Origin: Bordetella genomosp. 9
GTDB lineage: Bacteria; Pseudomonadota; Gammaproteobacteria; Burkholderiales; Burkholderiaceae_B
DNA: 64,000 bases
Direction: 5' to 3'
NCBI RefSeq assembly: GCF_002261425.1
Contig: NZ_NEVJ01000001.1
Coordinates: forward strand, 310,001 to 374,000
Shown here in pieces: positions 7,826 through 16,298 of the stretch (the stretch's first letter is position 1; each line of letters begins with the position of its first letter). The position numbers and the translations under genes were made by a program. Below the pieces are notes generated by a model. That model was not told the origin of the DNA. It made no database searches and worked only from the letters and a program-made list of their open reading frames with translations.

Positions 7826-10813
7826 CTACAACTGCCTTTCAGAAGTCGTGGGTCGTTCGTTAGCGTGACCATCGGCACGACGAGGCGCGCCCATGTATGC
7901 CAAACCGATATCGAGTGCAGCGGTTTTGTCCTCGCTTCGCGCGACTGCCGCAGGTAGTTTCGTGCGATTGTCTGTATACACTTCGGTTTGATAACGAGCG
8001 CGCGACACGGCGACGTAATACACGTCCTGTTTGGTAGTCCTACTGAAACTTTCCGCATTGATCAGAACGCGGTCCGCGGTCAAGCCCTGGGCGCTGTGGC
8101 TGGTCGTGGCGTACGCTCGATCGAGGTGCAGGAGGGTACGGGCATCCAGCAGCACTGTCCGCTTTCCGCTCCCTATGGTCACCGAAGTCGGCGTGACCGC
8201 CAGGACCTCGAATCGCGCACCGTTGACTAGGTCTCTCGCCGCGTCGTTGCGAGTCACGCGCACCCAGTCGCCGGCTGATAGCTCGGCCTGGACCGGCTGA
8301 TATACAGATAGCTTGGCCGCGCGCGAGGGATTGAAGGTTGTCCGCACACGCGTCTCGACATGTTCCACTGTCAGGCGGTTCCGCCTCACGTCCTGGTCGA
8401 CGATGCGGTACATCTGGCCCTGCATCAAAACCCCATTCACGTAGTTCCGCTCGGGTTGGAGGATGTCGCCAATCTGGTAATACTTGGCCTGCCGTCGCTC
8501 GGCCTGGGTGGTGTCGCGGCGCGTGAGCATCTCGAAGTCGAAGCCACTGCCGGCGAGGCCAAGCGCTTCGTGTGCAGCGTCGTTCAAGGCATTTCGCGAG
8601 TCATTCGTGCCGGTGACGATAAGAGTTTCCCGACGATCATCCGGTGACAATGTCGCGTACCGCTGCGCGATCTTGTGATAGCGCTCGGCGTTGTCCGAGA
8701 CCTGGTGCACGGACTGGAGTTTTGCGTCGAGGAGCCCGAGCGATGCAGATGCCTTGCCGACGGCCGCCAGTTCGACGGCTTTTTTCAGGTGAGGATTCTT
8801 TTGCCGGATGATGTCGCCCATTAGGGCGGTGGGCATTCCTGCGGCCTGCAGTTGATGAAAAGGCCTGCCAGCCTCGATCGCTTTCGTCTGCCCGGTGTCG
8901 CCCAGCAGCACGACCCGTGCGCCTGCCCCTTCGGCCCGCTGCAGCAGCCGTTCCATGAGGCGGGTCGGGACGACGCCGGCTTCGTCCACTACCAGCACCG
9001 TTTTGTCATCGATCTTGAAGCGATCCTGGTTTCGAGCCTCCAGTACCGATGCAATCGTGTTCGCTTCCACGCCCAGCTCGCGTAGGGCGCGGATCTGCAT
9101 CCCGTACGAGGCCACCGCCCGGACCGTGTAACCCGATTCCTCGGCGATTTTCTTCACCTGGTCGAGCATGTGCGATTTGCCCGTGCCGGCCAGGCCCTGG
9201 ACGCCGACAACACGATTGGATGTGCTGAGGATCAGCTCGCCGGCCGCAACTTGACCTGGCTTCAGAGAGCGCCCGGCAAGCGATGCCTGCGCGGCTTCCG
9301 CGGAAAGTATGGGCATGGCCTTGCCCCGTCCCTCGCGTTCGATCTGCAGAATGCGCTTTTCGCGCTCGCGCGCGGCCTGGGTGGTGTAGTGCGGGTCCGC
9401 TGGCATCAACTCCCGGTGTGCGATTGCGCGCCGTATCGCGCTGACCGCTTCCTTGTGGGTTTTCCCTGAGACCATCAACGAGCGGATCCAGTCATTTCGG
9501 CTCAGGGCCTGGCCATCCTGCTGCGTCGACGGTCGATAGAGTTGGGTACCAAGAATAATCTGGCCTTGCTTTACGAAGGCATGGATCGCTTGCCGGACAT
9601 CGCCGAGGGTTACGCCGGTACCACGGGAATGGTTCAGGGCGGTCTCCAGAAGATTCTTCTCCCGCATGACAGATTCCCGCTCTGTCAGGTGCTTGATCGC
9701 CCAGCGCAGCGCTTCGGAAGCGACGCGCTCTCGGGCCCGGTCGGGGGGCGATCCGTGCCTGGACGCCGTGCCGGCGCGGCGTTGCTTCGGGCCACGACCC
9801 GGAATGCTGGTTTGGCCCTCCGCAGTAGCATGTGCGCTCTCATGAGTCGACGGGCCGTCGCGGCCATGTTCGCTACCGAATTCCTGACCCGAAAGATGCT
9901 CGTGTTCTTTCTTGCGGGGAGCCAGGTCCAGACCCATGTCCCTGGCCTGCCGTTCCCAATCCGCCTGGAGCGATTCGCGCGACACTTCTGGCGTCTTGGC
10001 TTGGCGGGTGCGCAGCGTCACTGTCTGCTTTACGCCATGGCTGGCAGTACGCCGCGTTTCACCAATTTGGGCCAGCTCGGCTTCTATCGTCATCGACCGT
10101 TTGGAGAACGCCTCGATCTCCGAGCGAGAGATGTGCGCCAGTTCGAAATGCCCTCCCTCGTGACGCAAGGCGTACCCGGCCTTCTCGAGCTGCGTGGCGA
10201 GCTCGGCTTGATACACGGCGTCGAGAAGTTTCAGCGACCGGAAGATCTCCTCGTTACCCATGGCCGTCCAGCTTCCGTCGGCGCGTTGGGTAATGTTCAT
10301 TACCAAGGCGTGGGTATGCAACTGCGGGTCGGCCAGCGCGTCGCGGGACGGCCGCGAGGTCTCATGCCGCCATTTGGCGATCGCGGCATTGCCCGTGCGT
10401 TCGACCGACGTGCTGCCGTTCCCCTTGCGCCGAGCAAGCACCATTTCGGCTTCCAGAAACTCTAGCGCTCGCGTCACCGCCTGATCATGTGCAGCCAGGA
10501 CTGACGGGTCCCTGCCGACGAGCGCCTGGATGCTGACACTCTTCGGTGTGGAGAACGTCAGATCGAGGGCTGCGCGGGCATTTGAGTCCAGGCGCACCGA
10601 ATAGGGAAGCTGGATGCCGGGCCCGAAATCACCGCGCATGGCGTCAGCGAACTGCGCCGGGTCGATCTCGCCCGTGAGGCCCAGCGCGGCGGCAGCCTTG
10701 CCTTGCCATTGCGCCGCGCCGCCTTCTCGGCTGAAATAGTCGTCCTTCTGCTCGGAGTAATAGTGCATGGCCTTGCCGGCACTGTGTCTGTGTAGGATCT
10801 TTCGGGAAATCAT
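7826..10813 (-). CDS. MobF relaxase-helicase (TraI/TrwC-like)
   Basis: 995 aa. The N-terminal relaxase domain has tyrosines Y18, Y19 and Y26 (HYYSEQKDDYF) and the metal-binding histidines H150, H166 and H168 (PQLHTHALVMN), the HUH arrangement of MobF enzymes. After a linker (about 300-380) comes an SF1 RecD-like helicase: Walker A GLAGTGKS at 540-547, Walker B VLVVDEAGVV, and the C-terminal AYATTSHSAQGLTADRVL and YVAVSRAR motifs. It nicks oriT, stays bound to the 5' end, and unwinds and pilots the strand into the VirB channel. It is the third gene of a coupling protein-relaxase arrangement like trwBC of R388, 21 nt after the coupling protein gene. Confidence 0.93.
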   Translation of the reverse strand: MISRKILHRHSAGKAMHYYSEQKDDYFSREGGAAQWQGKAAAALGLTGEIDPAQFADAMRGDFGPGIQLPYSVRLDSNARAALDLTFSTPKSVSIQALVGRDPSVLAAHDQAVTRALEFLEAEMVLARRKGNGSTSVERTGNAAIAKWRHETSRPSRDALADPQLHTHALVMNITQRADGSWTAMGNEEIFRSLKLLDAVYQAELATQLEKAGYALRHEGGHFELAHISRSEIEAFSKRSMTIEAELAQIGETRRTASHGVKQTVTLRTRQAKTPEVSRESLQADWERQARDMGLDLAPRKKEHEHLSGQEFGSEHGRDGPSTHESAHATAEGQTSIPGRGPKQRRAGTASRHGSPPDRARERVASEALRWAIKHLTERESVMREKNLLETALNHSRGTGVTLGDVRQAIHAFVKQGQIILGTQLYRPSTQQDGQALSRNDWIRSLMVSGKTHKEAVSAIRRAIAHRELMPADPHYTTQAAREREKRILQIEREGRGKAMPILSAEAAQASLAGRSLKPGQVAAGELILSTSNRVVGVQGLAGTGKSHMLDQVKKIAEESGYTVRAVASYGMQIRALRELGVEANTIASVLEARNQDRFKIDDKTVLVVDEAGVVPTRLMERLLQRAEGAGARVVLLGDTGQTKAIEAGRPFHQLQAAGMPTALMGDIIRQKNPHLKKAVELAAVGKASASLGLLDAKLQSVHQVSDNAERYHKIAQRYATLSPDDRRETLIVTGTNDSRNALNDAAHEALGLAGSGFDFEMLTRRDTTQAERRQAKYYQIGDILQPERNYVNGVLMQGQMYRIVDQDVRRNRLTVEHVETRVRTTFNPSRAAKLSVYQPVQAELSAGDWVRVTRNDAARDLVNGARFEVLAVTPTSVTIGSGKRTVLLDARTLLHLDRAYATTSHSAQGLTADRVLINAESFSRTTKQDVYYVAVSRARYQTEVYTDNRTKLPAAVARSEDKTAALDIGLAYMGAPRRADGHANERPTTSERQL

Positions 10814-10834
10814 GCGTGCCTCAGATGGTCAGCG

Positions 10835-12535
10835 TTACCGGTAGCCTGCTTGCTTGAGGGCGGAGACCAATCCACCGCTGTGTGAAGTAGCAGGCCGGTG
10901 CCCCTCGGACGCGCCCTGGGTCGGGTCCTCGGGGAAGTCGTCGATACTCCAGGGGCGAGGACCGTCGCCCGGCGTATTCGCCGCGCCATGGGCGCCGGCG
11001 CGCCTCGCTTCGACAAAGGCCGGGAGGCGGTTGACGAAGTTCTGCGGGGTGAGCAGGAATTTCGAAATCGGCCGATCGCCGGCGAAGGCGACATAGCCCG
11101 TCAGGTCGGGCAGGGCTTGGATCTGGGCCGCAGTGACGACCCGCTCGGTGGAGCGCACGAGGCGTTCAGACGTGCTGCGCGAGCTTCCGGGATTCCGGCT
11201 ATCGGTGTATTCGGGGCGTGCGACTTCATGCTCGCCAAGTGCCTTGGACATTTCTTCCGCGGTTTCGGGGTCGGTCTTGGATCCGCCCAGGACGACCAGG
11301 GACCGGAAACTTGCGCGCAGCGTCTGCGACATCTGCTTGCCGTAGATGTCGTCGAGCTGAGAGACCGACTGCAAGCCGGCCAGCGCGCGCCCGCCGTTCT
11401 TTCGCCCTTTGGTCAGGAAGTCTTCCAGGGACGCGAGCTTTTCCAGCGATGCAAGTTCGTCGATGGTCAGCCACCAACGCCGGGTCTGGTCTTCAGTCAT
11501 CGACAGCAGATGAGAGCAGAACACATCGACCCAGGCGGAGAGCAGGGGTTTCATGGCGTGTTTCATGTCCTCGCGCCAGGTGATGAAGAGGCTGCCCGTG
11601 CCCGAGTCCATCCAGTCGCGCACGCTGAACTTGCCGGGCGGCATGCTCATGTGTTCGGAAAGCTTGTTGGAGAGGACGAATCGTGCGCTGGTGAGAGCCT
11701 TGCTGGCCTCGGAGGACCCGGCGAAGAGCGATTCGGCCAGCGTGCCGCTCAGAAAGGCGCGCAGGTCCTTGTCGGAGGCGATGGTGCACCACCGAAAGAG
11801 CTCCTGTATATCGGGCGTTCCCAGCTCGTACAGTTTGCGTGCCGCCTCTCTCAGGAGCAGGCGTCCGAAGCTGTTCCATTCTTCGGCGTTGGCGTCTCCG
11901 CCCAAGGGCACGACGGAGAGCGCCAGGCGCTTCCAGTCGTAGTCGGCTCGGACCTCGTTGAAGAATGACCATCCCTCGGAGCGCGCATCGTAGGGGTTCA
12001 GGATCACGTCGTCGGGGCGGCCGAACTTGCTGTAGAGGTCGCCATTGGGGTCGACGATGATCATCCTGTCGCCGCGCTTGAGCGCCGAGAAGACGAGGGC
12101 GCGCAGCAGGACGGACTTGCCGCTGCCCGTCGCGCCGTTCAGCAGAAGGTGCAGGTTTTCGACGCTTGTGGGCATCGGAACGCCTGCGATATCGACCTGC
12201 TGCTTGCGGGCTTCGGTGCAGAGCCTGCGCAGCTTCTTAAGCGGCACAACCTCGGTGCCGCGAATGTGCTTTTTGTAGCCCGCGCCGTCGTAGCCGTCGC
12301 TTTTGGCGTATCGGCGCAGCGAGAAAGCCAGGGCGATGGCCAGGAGCAGGCCGATGATCGGCGCGGCGATGAGGCCGGAGTGGTGGGGCGTGGCAAGGAG
12401 CCAGGCGGATACGACACGCCAGTCGATCTGATTGAAGGTCAGTCCAGAGAGAAAGCGCGCGGTACCGAACCAAGCCACGAGAGGGAAAAAGATCAGGGCG
12501 AACTTGATGATTCGCCGGCGTATGTCTGGTGCCAT
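10835..12535 (-). CDS. Type IV coupling protein (TrwB/TraD-like)
   Basis: 566 aa from the chosen start. Two N-terminal membrane segments (about 10-28 and 54-74) precede a cytoplasmic RecA-like ATPase with Walker A GATGSGKS (134-141), the MIIVDPNGDLYSKF stretch, and WLTIDELASLEKLASLEDFL, which is typical of TrwB/TraD. The hexameric ATPase links the relaxosome to the VirB channel and pumps DNA. The frame stays open for 119 more codons upstream, but that part overlaps the better-supported StbC-like gene and is not protein-like; ATG 12535 has AGGA 5 nt upstream. Confidence 0.92.
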   Translation of the reverse strand: MAPDIRRRIIKFALIFFPLVAWFGTARFLSGLTFNQIDWRVVSAWLLATPHHSGLIAAPIIGLLLAIALAFSLRRYAKSDGYDGAGYKKHIRGTEVVPLKKLRRLCTEARKQQVDIAGVPMPTSVENLHLLLNGATGSGKSVLLRALVFSALKRGDRMIIVDPNGDLYSKFGRPDDVILNPYDARSEGWSFFNEVRADYDWKRLALSVVPLGGDANAEEWNSFGRLLLREAARKLYELGTPDIQELFRWCTIASDKDLRAFLSGTLAESLFAGSSEASKALTSARFVLSNKLSEHMSMPPGKFSVRDWMDSGTGSLFITWREDMKHAMKPLLSAWVDVFCSHLLSMTEDQTRRWWLTIDELASLEKLASLEDFLTKGRKNGGRALAGLQSVSQLDDIYGKQMSQTLRASFRSLVVLGGSKTDPETAEEMSKALGEHEVARPEYTDSRNPGSSRSTSERLVRSTERVVTAAQIQALPDLTGYVAFAGDRPISKFLLTPQNFVNRLPAFVEARRAGAHGAANTPGDGPRPWSIDDFPEDPTQGASEGHRPATSHSGGLVSALKQAGYR

Positions 12536-12590
12536 GGAGATCCTGTGTGCGGACGGGAGGGCGAAGGGGAAGGGGGGCCGACGTCGGAAG

Positions 12591-12989
12591 TCAGTGGGGT
12601 AAGAGCGCCAGGATGGCCAGGAGGGCGCCCAGCAGGGCGCCGAGGAAGGCGCTGCCGGCGCACAGGCTGGCCGTGAGCCACGCATTGCGCAGGAATCCGC
12701 TCGATATCGCGTGGGCGGTCTTGCGCAGATCGCGGTCGGCGGCGGCGATGGTGCGGGCGGAGTCCAGCAAAGCACGGCTCGCCTGCTCAGAGACCTGCAG
12801 GCTGGCTGCTGAAGCGGCCTGGCGAAGCGCGCTGGGCAGGCTCTGGCATGTTTGCGCGACCAGTTCCAGGCGCGCCGTGACCGCTTCGCCACGTTCAGTG
12901 GCCTGCGCGCAGCTTTCCAGCATTTCGCGGTACAGCAACTCCAGCTTGCTGCGGGGCGGGGGAAGTTCGGCCTTCAACTCGGGCGGCAT
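12591..12989 (-). CDS. StbC-like small membrane protein
   Basis: 132 aa. The N-terminal two thirds is helical and probably coiled-coil (EMLESCAQATERGEAVTARLELV onward); the C-terminus carries one hydrophobic segment (about 105-129, ASLCAGSAFLGALLGALLAIL). The gene lies between a StbB-type ParA ATPase and the coupling protein gene, the place occupied by stbC in the stbABC-trw region of IncW plasmid R388. The assignment is by position, size and topology, not by a diagnostic motif. Only 12 nt separates it from stbB. Confidence 0.6.
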   Translation of the reverse strand: MPPELKAELPPPRSKLELLYREMLESCAQATERGEAVTARLELVAQTCQSLPSALRQAASAASLQVSEQASRALLDSARTIAAADRDLRKTAHAISSGFLRNAWLTASLCAGSAFLGALLGALLAILALLPH

Positions 12990-13001
12990 GGACGGCGGCC
13001 T

Positions 13002-13709
13002 CTACACGAAGAGGGCGTCGAAGGCGCGGTCCAGCTGCCGGTCCACGGGCCTTGCCAGCGACTGGAGCGCGTGCAGGTCACTGAGCCGGGAGATGAGTGC
13101 GGTGTCACTTCGGTCCGCCTCGCGCAACTGCTGTCGGTAGTCGTTACCGTCGGCCAGCACGTCCTTGATGGTCGTGCGCCTGTTGGCCAGCAGGTCGAAA
13201 ACCTCGTTCTCGAAGACGACGGCCTCGGGATTGGCCATGAAGCCGCCGGCCTGTCTGGCGTAGCCGAACATCGCTGCGAATTCGTCGAACACGTCGCTGT
13301 CGACCCGGTTGAAGACCAGCCGGACCCGCTCCGGCGCCACGCCGATGGCGGTCAGCGCCTGGACGGTCTTGATCGTTTCCCGTTGCGCCTTGCCGGTGGA
13401 CACTACAGGCAGGACGTAGAAATCAATTTCGTGGTGCGCCTGGTCATACTTCACCAGCTCGGCCAGGAAGTCCTCAATGTTGGAGGCACCCACGTCGACG
13501 ATGGCGGCGCTGGCCATGAGGAGCTTGCGGAACAGGCGGCCGAATTGCTCGCCGCGCAGCTGCTCCACGGTCAGGCCCAGGTCGGCCGCGCTTTCGTTGG
13601 TCGATTCGACCGCGATGATTTGCGCGTCGGGGATCCTGGGTGCGAGCAGGTGGCTGGCGATGACGGTCTTTCCGACCGAGCCGGAGTAGTTCAGGACTGC
13701 GACTTTCAT
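13002..13709 (-). CDS. StbB-like ParA-superfamily ATPase
   Basis: 235 aa. The N-terminus MKVAVLNYSGSVGKTVIASHLL has a deviant Walker A (GSVGKT, 10-15) that lacks the N-terminal lysine of the full ParA KGGxGK motif; IVDVGASNIEDFL serves as Walker B, and LVFNRVDSD is the nucleotide-base strand. This matches conjugation-linked StbB-type ATPases rather than chromosomal ParA. In R388, StbA and StbB balance segregation against conjugation. It is the second gene of a tight three-gene cluster upstream of the coupling protein and relaxase. Confidence 0.75.
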   Translation of the reverse strand: MKVAVLNYSGSVGKTVIASHLLAPRIPDAQIIAVESTNESAADLGLTVEQLRGEQFGRLFRKLLMASAAIVDVGASNIEDFLAELVKYDQAHHEIDFYVLPVVSTGKAQRETIKTVQALTAIGVAPERVRLVFNRVDSDVFDEFAAMFGYARQAGGFMANPEAVVFENEVFDLLANRRTTIKDVLADGNDYRQQLREADRSDTALISRLSDLHALQSLARPVDRQLDRAFDALFV

Positions 13710-13721
13710 GACGGATTGCTC

Positions 13722-14162
13722 CTATTTCCGCCGGCCGAGTTCGGCCAGCGCGTTTAGATCAGGGATGGTGTCGGCATCGCGCAGCCTGGCCAGATCGGCT
13801 TTGCTGGAGACGTGGGGCATGGGATGCGAATGCGACCGAGGCGGTGCCGGGCTATACGGCGGGACGGACGGCGCAGCCGCGGCGGCGCGGGCCAAGGCAA
13901 CCGGTCCAGGCATGGACGCCGCGCCGGCATTGCGGCGACGCCAACGGTAAAGCGCTTTACGAAGCGATTCAGGTGCCAGGGGAAGACCAGCGTCAGTCAA
14001 CTGGTGTGCCATGGCGGCGTAGGAGACGCCTTGGGCGGACAAGGTGTCGATGGCAGGCATCAGGGCGCGCAGCTGGGCGCGCCGCTGCGTCTTGCCGAGA
14101 TCGCGGAGGCGCTTCTCGATGTCGCCGAGCGTAGGGAGTGGGGGATCAGGCGTCGTGTTCAT
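13722..14162 (-). CDS. StbA-like DNA-binding protein (by position)
   Basis: 146 aa starting MNTTPDPPLPTLGDIEKRLR. The N-terminal 80 residues (QRRAQLRALMPAIDTLSAQGVSYAAMAHQLTDAGLPLAPESLRKALYRWRRR) look like a site-specific DNA-binding helix-turn-helix; the rest is Ala/Pro-rich and ends in a helical tail. The frame is open further upstream but has no credible sequence there. It opens the stbABC-like cluster and directly faces the repeat- and hairpin-rich region (14.2-14.9 kb), a likely set of binding sites. In R388, StbA binds direct repeats next to its own gene. Confidence 0.6.
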   Translation of the reverse strand: MNTTPDPPLPTLGDIEKRLRDLGKTQRRAQLRALMPAIDTLSAQGVSYAAMAHQLTDAGLPLAPESLRKALYRWRRRNAGAASMPGPVALARAAAAAPSVPPYSPAPPRSHSHPMPHVSSKADLARLRDADTIPDLNALAELGRRK

Positions 14163-14227
14163 GGTTTCCGCATGACGAAATGCCCGGTCTTGCCGGGCTG
14201 CTGACGGGGTTGATGGAGGGGGAGCCG

Positions 14228-14323
14228 CGCCCGCTTGCGGGCGTGGGGGAACCCTTGCGGTTCCCCAGGGGGTCGGAAGCGCGGCCGCCCCAGGGCGGCC
14301 GGCCAGGGGGGCAGCATGCCCCC
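14228..14323. repeat. Cluster of four GC-rich hairpins
   Basis: Four perfect stem-loops follow one another: 14228-14243 (7-bp arms CGCCCGC, TT loop), 14246-14266 (8-bp arms GGGGAACC, 5-nt loop), 14283-14300 (8-bp arms GGCCGCCC, 2-nt loop) and 14307-14323 (7-bp arms GGGGGCA, 3-nt loop). The cluster sits just upstream of the StbA-like gene. A transfer origin, single-strand initiation site or intergenic repeat element would all fit; no nic site could be recognised. Confidence 0.6.
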
Positions 14324-14347
14324 GCGCTTGGGGGGCTACCTCTCCAC

Positions 14348-14605
14348 CGCCCGACGGCGTTCGACGCCGGCGGGAAGGGGGACCGTTGCTATCCCGGCGG
14401 GACAGGGTGAGGGCGCCCGCGTTCGGGGGAACGACGCGGGTATGCGCCAGCAATCCAGACCGGTCTGCGGCGGCTGATGGCCGATCCACGGCGAGGACGC
14501 CGCGGCTTGAGGGGCACGGCGGGGCGCAAGCCCCGATCGTGCCGGGGGCTGCGTTTCCCCCGCCCGACGGCGCACCGCGCCGGAGGGAAGGGGGACTTTA
14601 GCTAT
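14348..14605. repeat. Two 45-bp direct repeats with a covarying hairpin
   Basis: 14348-14392 and 14561-14605 align without gaps at 37 of 45 positions. Both start CGCCCGACGGCG and end with GGGAAGGGGGAC plus GCTAT. Each contains a 6-bp hairpin: CGGCGT/ACGCCG at 14355-14369 and CGGCGC/GCGCCG at 14568-14582. A T-A pair in the first is a C-G pair in the second, so pairing is kept while sequence changes. Confidence 0.65.
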
Positions 14606-14725
14606 GGGTTCCAGGCCGACGCCGCAGGCGGCGGGGCGCAGGGAGCGCAGCGACCGGAGGGTAGGCGGATCGGTCGTCGATTTTCGGCGGATGTCTCGCG
14701 CGCGACCCTCTCTCAAGCCCTTTAA

Positions 14726-14886
14726 CCCTATAAAAACCTATAGGGTCCCGTTTTCGGGCCAAGTGGCAAGCCGTTTTCGGGCCAGGCGATTGGAAAAAAC
14801 GGGCTGGGCTCAGAAGAAAACCGGGCTAGGCCCGATTTCGGGACAGGCCCAGAATTGGGCCGGGCGTCGAACCAGGGTGTGGATAA
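14726..14886. other. Putative replication origin: iteron-like repeats and DnaA box
   Basis: The region contains an AT-rich dyad CCCTATA (14726-14732) / TATAGGG (14739-14745), iteron-like copies CCCGTTTTCGGGCCA (14747-14761) and GCCGTTTTCGGGCCA (14770-14784) spaced 23 bp apart, a third variant CCCGATTTCGGGACA (14831-14845), and a perfect DnaA box TGTGGATAA (14878-14886, TTATCCACA on the other strand). It lies immediately 3' of a gene for an HTH/DnaT-like replication protein. Together these are the usual parts of an iteron-type oriV, though function is inferred. Confidence 0.6.
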
Positions 14887-14889
14887 CCG

Positions 14890-15936
14890 TCAGTCCGGTG
14901 GCAAATCGGCCGCGCGCAGCACGCGCGCCCGGAAATTCGGGGCGGGTTCATCGGGCTTCTGGTGCAGTCCCAGCGAACGTCCCTTGGCCACGATCCCTCT
15001 CCAACTGCCGTGCCAGGGAGTGCAGCCCTGCCTGGCCTCGCCGCGTTCCCGGAATACCCATAATCGCCAGGACTCGAACCAGTCAGCCGAGAAACCGTCC
15101 TGGCCGGACTTGGTGCGCCAATAGGCGCTGAACGTCGCGGCAATGGCGTCGATCTTCTCGTCGCTCCAATGCGGCCGCTCGCGCTGCGTCCAGGCGCGCC
15201 AGTGGTCGGGAAGCGTCCAACCCTTCGGCAGTCGCGTGCCGCCCGCGCCGGCGGCCACGCTCGGCGACGCTCGCGGCGGGTGTCGGGGCGGATGCCGGGG
15301 GTGTGCCAGTCCTGCCGCCCGGGAAGTGCCGGTCTCGTTCGTCCTGACTGCGGATATGCTGGACGATGTGACCTGATTGGCGCCGGCTGGTCCGGCGACT
15401 ACCGCGACGGGCGTATGCCCCACGGTCGAATACTCTGGCGTATCGGAGGTTTCGGCGGATTCTTCGCCGCTCGCCACGGGGCTGGCCGGGGGCGTAGGCC
15501 GAGACGCCGGCGAGCTTTCCGTCGCGCCGGCGGGCCGGCCACCGGTATCGGCGTCGTCGTGTTCGTCGTCCTCGGCCAGGTCGAGGCCACTCTCGTTCGC
15601 GTGGCTCTGCAGGTGGCTGCCGGCATAGCTGGGCGCCGTCCCGAAATCGATAGTGGGCACAGCATTCGGGCATAGTCGGTAGACGACGCAGCTTCGGTTG
15701 CCGCCGGCACGCATGCCTGTGTCCACAATTGCGCCCAACTCGCGCAGCCGGCCGAGCGCGTCAATGACCGTTTTGCGGTTCAGGTGGGTGACCTTGGCCA
15801 GGTACTCGATCGACGCGAAGGCTGTCCAGTCGGAGGCGTCATAGCGCACCAGGTGCGCCAGGCTCATCAGGACGGTCTTGGACGAGGATTTCTGGACATC
15901 TGCCCGTGTGGCCCACTTGGATGCGTCAACGCTCAT
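14890..15936 (-). CDS. Replication protein-like: HTH plus DnaT-like C-terminal domain
   Basis: 348 aa. The N-terminal about 90 residues form a winged helix-turn-helix (TAFASIEYLAKVTHLNRKTVIDALGRLRELGAI), as in plasmid and phage replication proteins. A long Ala/Pro/Ser/Glu-rich linker follows (about 110-240). The C-terminal about 90 residues (LPDHWRAWTQRERPHWSDEKIDAIAATFSAYWRTKSGQ ... WRLWVFRE) resemble the DnaT/primosomal-type domain that holds single-stranded DNA. The iteron-like repeats and DnaA box just after its stop support a role in initiating element replication. Whether it drives autonomous copies or only replication after excision is not known. Confidence 0.65.
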   Translation of the reverse strand: MSVDASKWATRADVQKSSSKTVLMSLAHLVRYDASDWTAFASIEYLAKVTHLNRKTVIDALGRLRELGAIVDTGMRAGGNRSCVVYRLCPNAVPTIDFGTAPSYAGSHLQSHANESGLDLAEDDEHDDADTGGRPAGATESSPASRPTPPASPVASGEESAETSDTPEYSTVGHTPVAVVAGPAGANQVTSSSISAVRTNETGTSRAAGLAHPRHPPRHPPRASPSVAAGAGGTRLPKGWTLPDHWRAWTQRERPHWSDEKIDAIAATFSAYWRTKSGQDGFSADWFESWRLWVFRERGEARQGCTPWHGSWRGIVAKGRSLGLHQKPDEPAPNFRARVLRAADLPPD

Positions 15937-16005
15937 AGCGTCCCTCGTATGGAATTCTTTTACCGGGTAAACGGCGTTGCCGAACGGCCCGGCAGGGCCG
16001 GCCGG

Positions 16006-16278
16006 TCACGAAGCAATCTCCTCGATGACTTCGGCGATGGAGCGACGTTCCCGCAGCGGCAGGCCGTGTGCCTCGTAGAACTCGCGGCGCGCGATGAGCC
16101 ACGCCTTGTAGGGCCAGCGGCGCCGCTCGCCCCAGGGATATGCCGCCTGGATGGCTAGGTGCGTCGTCTGCGGCGACTCGCCGGCGGCTTGGCAGCGTTC
16201 GTAGACCTGCTGCATGATCTTGTAAGCGTCGCTCACGCGCGTATTGCGCGTCCGGTAGCGTTGGGCGCTAGAGCTCAT
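16006..16278 (-). CDS. Conserved-looking hypothetical protein (90 aa)
   Basis: The sequence begins MSSSAQRYRTRNTRVSDAYK and is charged and aromatic (AAYPWGERRRWPYKAWLIARREFYEAHGL), suggesting a small soluble nucleic acid-associated protein. The start at 16278 has GGAG 8 nt upstream; an ATG five codons earlier has no ribosome site. It lies 20 nt after virB11 and 70 nt before the rep-like gene, on the same strand, so it ends the T4SS operon or begins the replication operon. No family recognised. Confidence 0.6.
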   Translation of the reverse strand: MSSSAQRYRTRNTRVSDAYKIMQQVYERCQAAGESPQTTHLAIQAAYPWGERRRWPYKAWLIARREFYEAHGLPLRERRSIAEVIEEIAS

Positions 16279-16298
16279 GGGTGGGCTCCACATCGGTG

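Noticed and set aside
9542..10465. 307-codon open frame on the plus strand
   Set aside because: It lies fully antisense to the relaxase gene, whose catalytic motifs are intact; such frames are common in GC-rich DNA.
12536..12892. N-terminal extension of the coupling protein
   Set aside because: It overlaps the StbC-like gene; the extension is Arg/Pro/Ala-rich and the internal ATG has a ribosome site.
12852..13757. 301-codon plus-strand frame
   Set aside because: Antisense to the StbB- and StbC-like genes and without any family-like motif.
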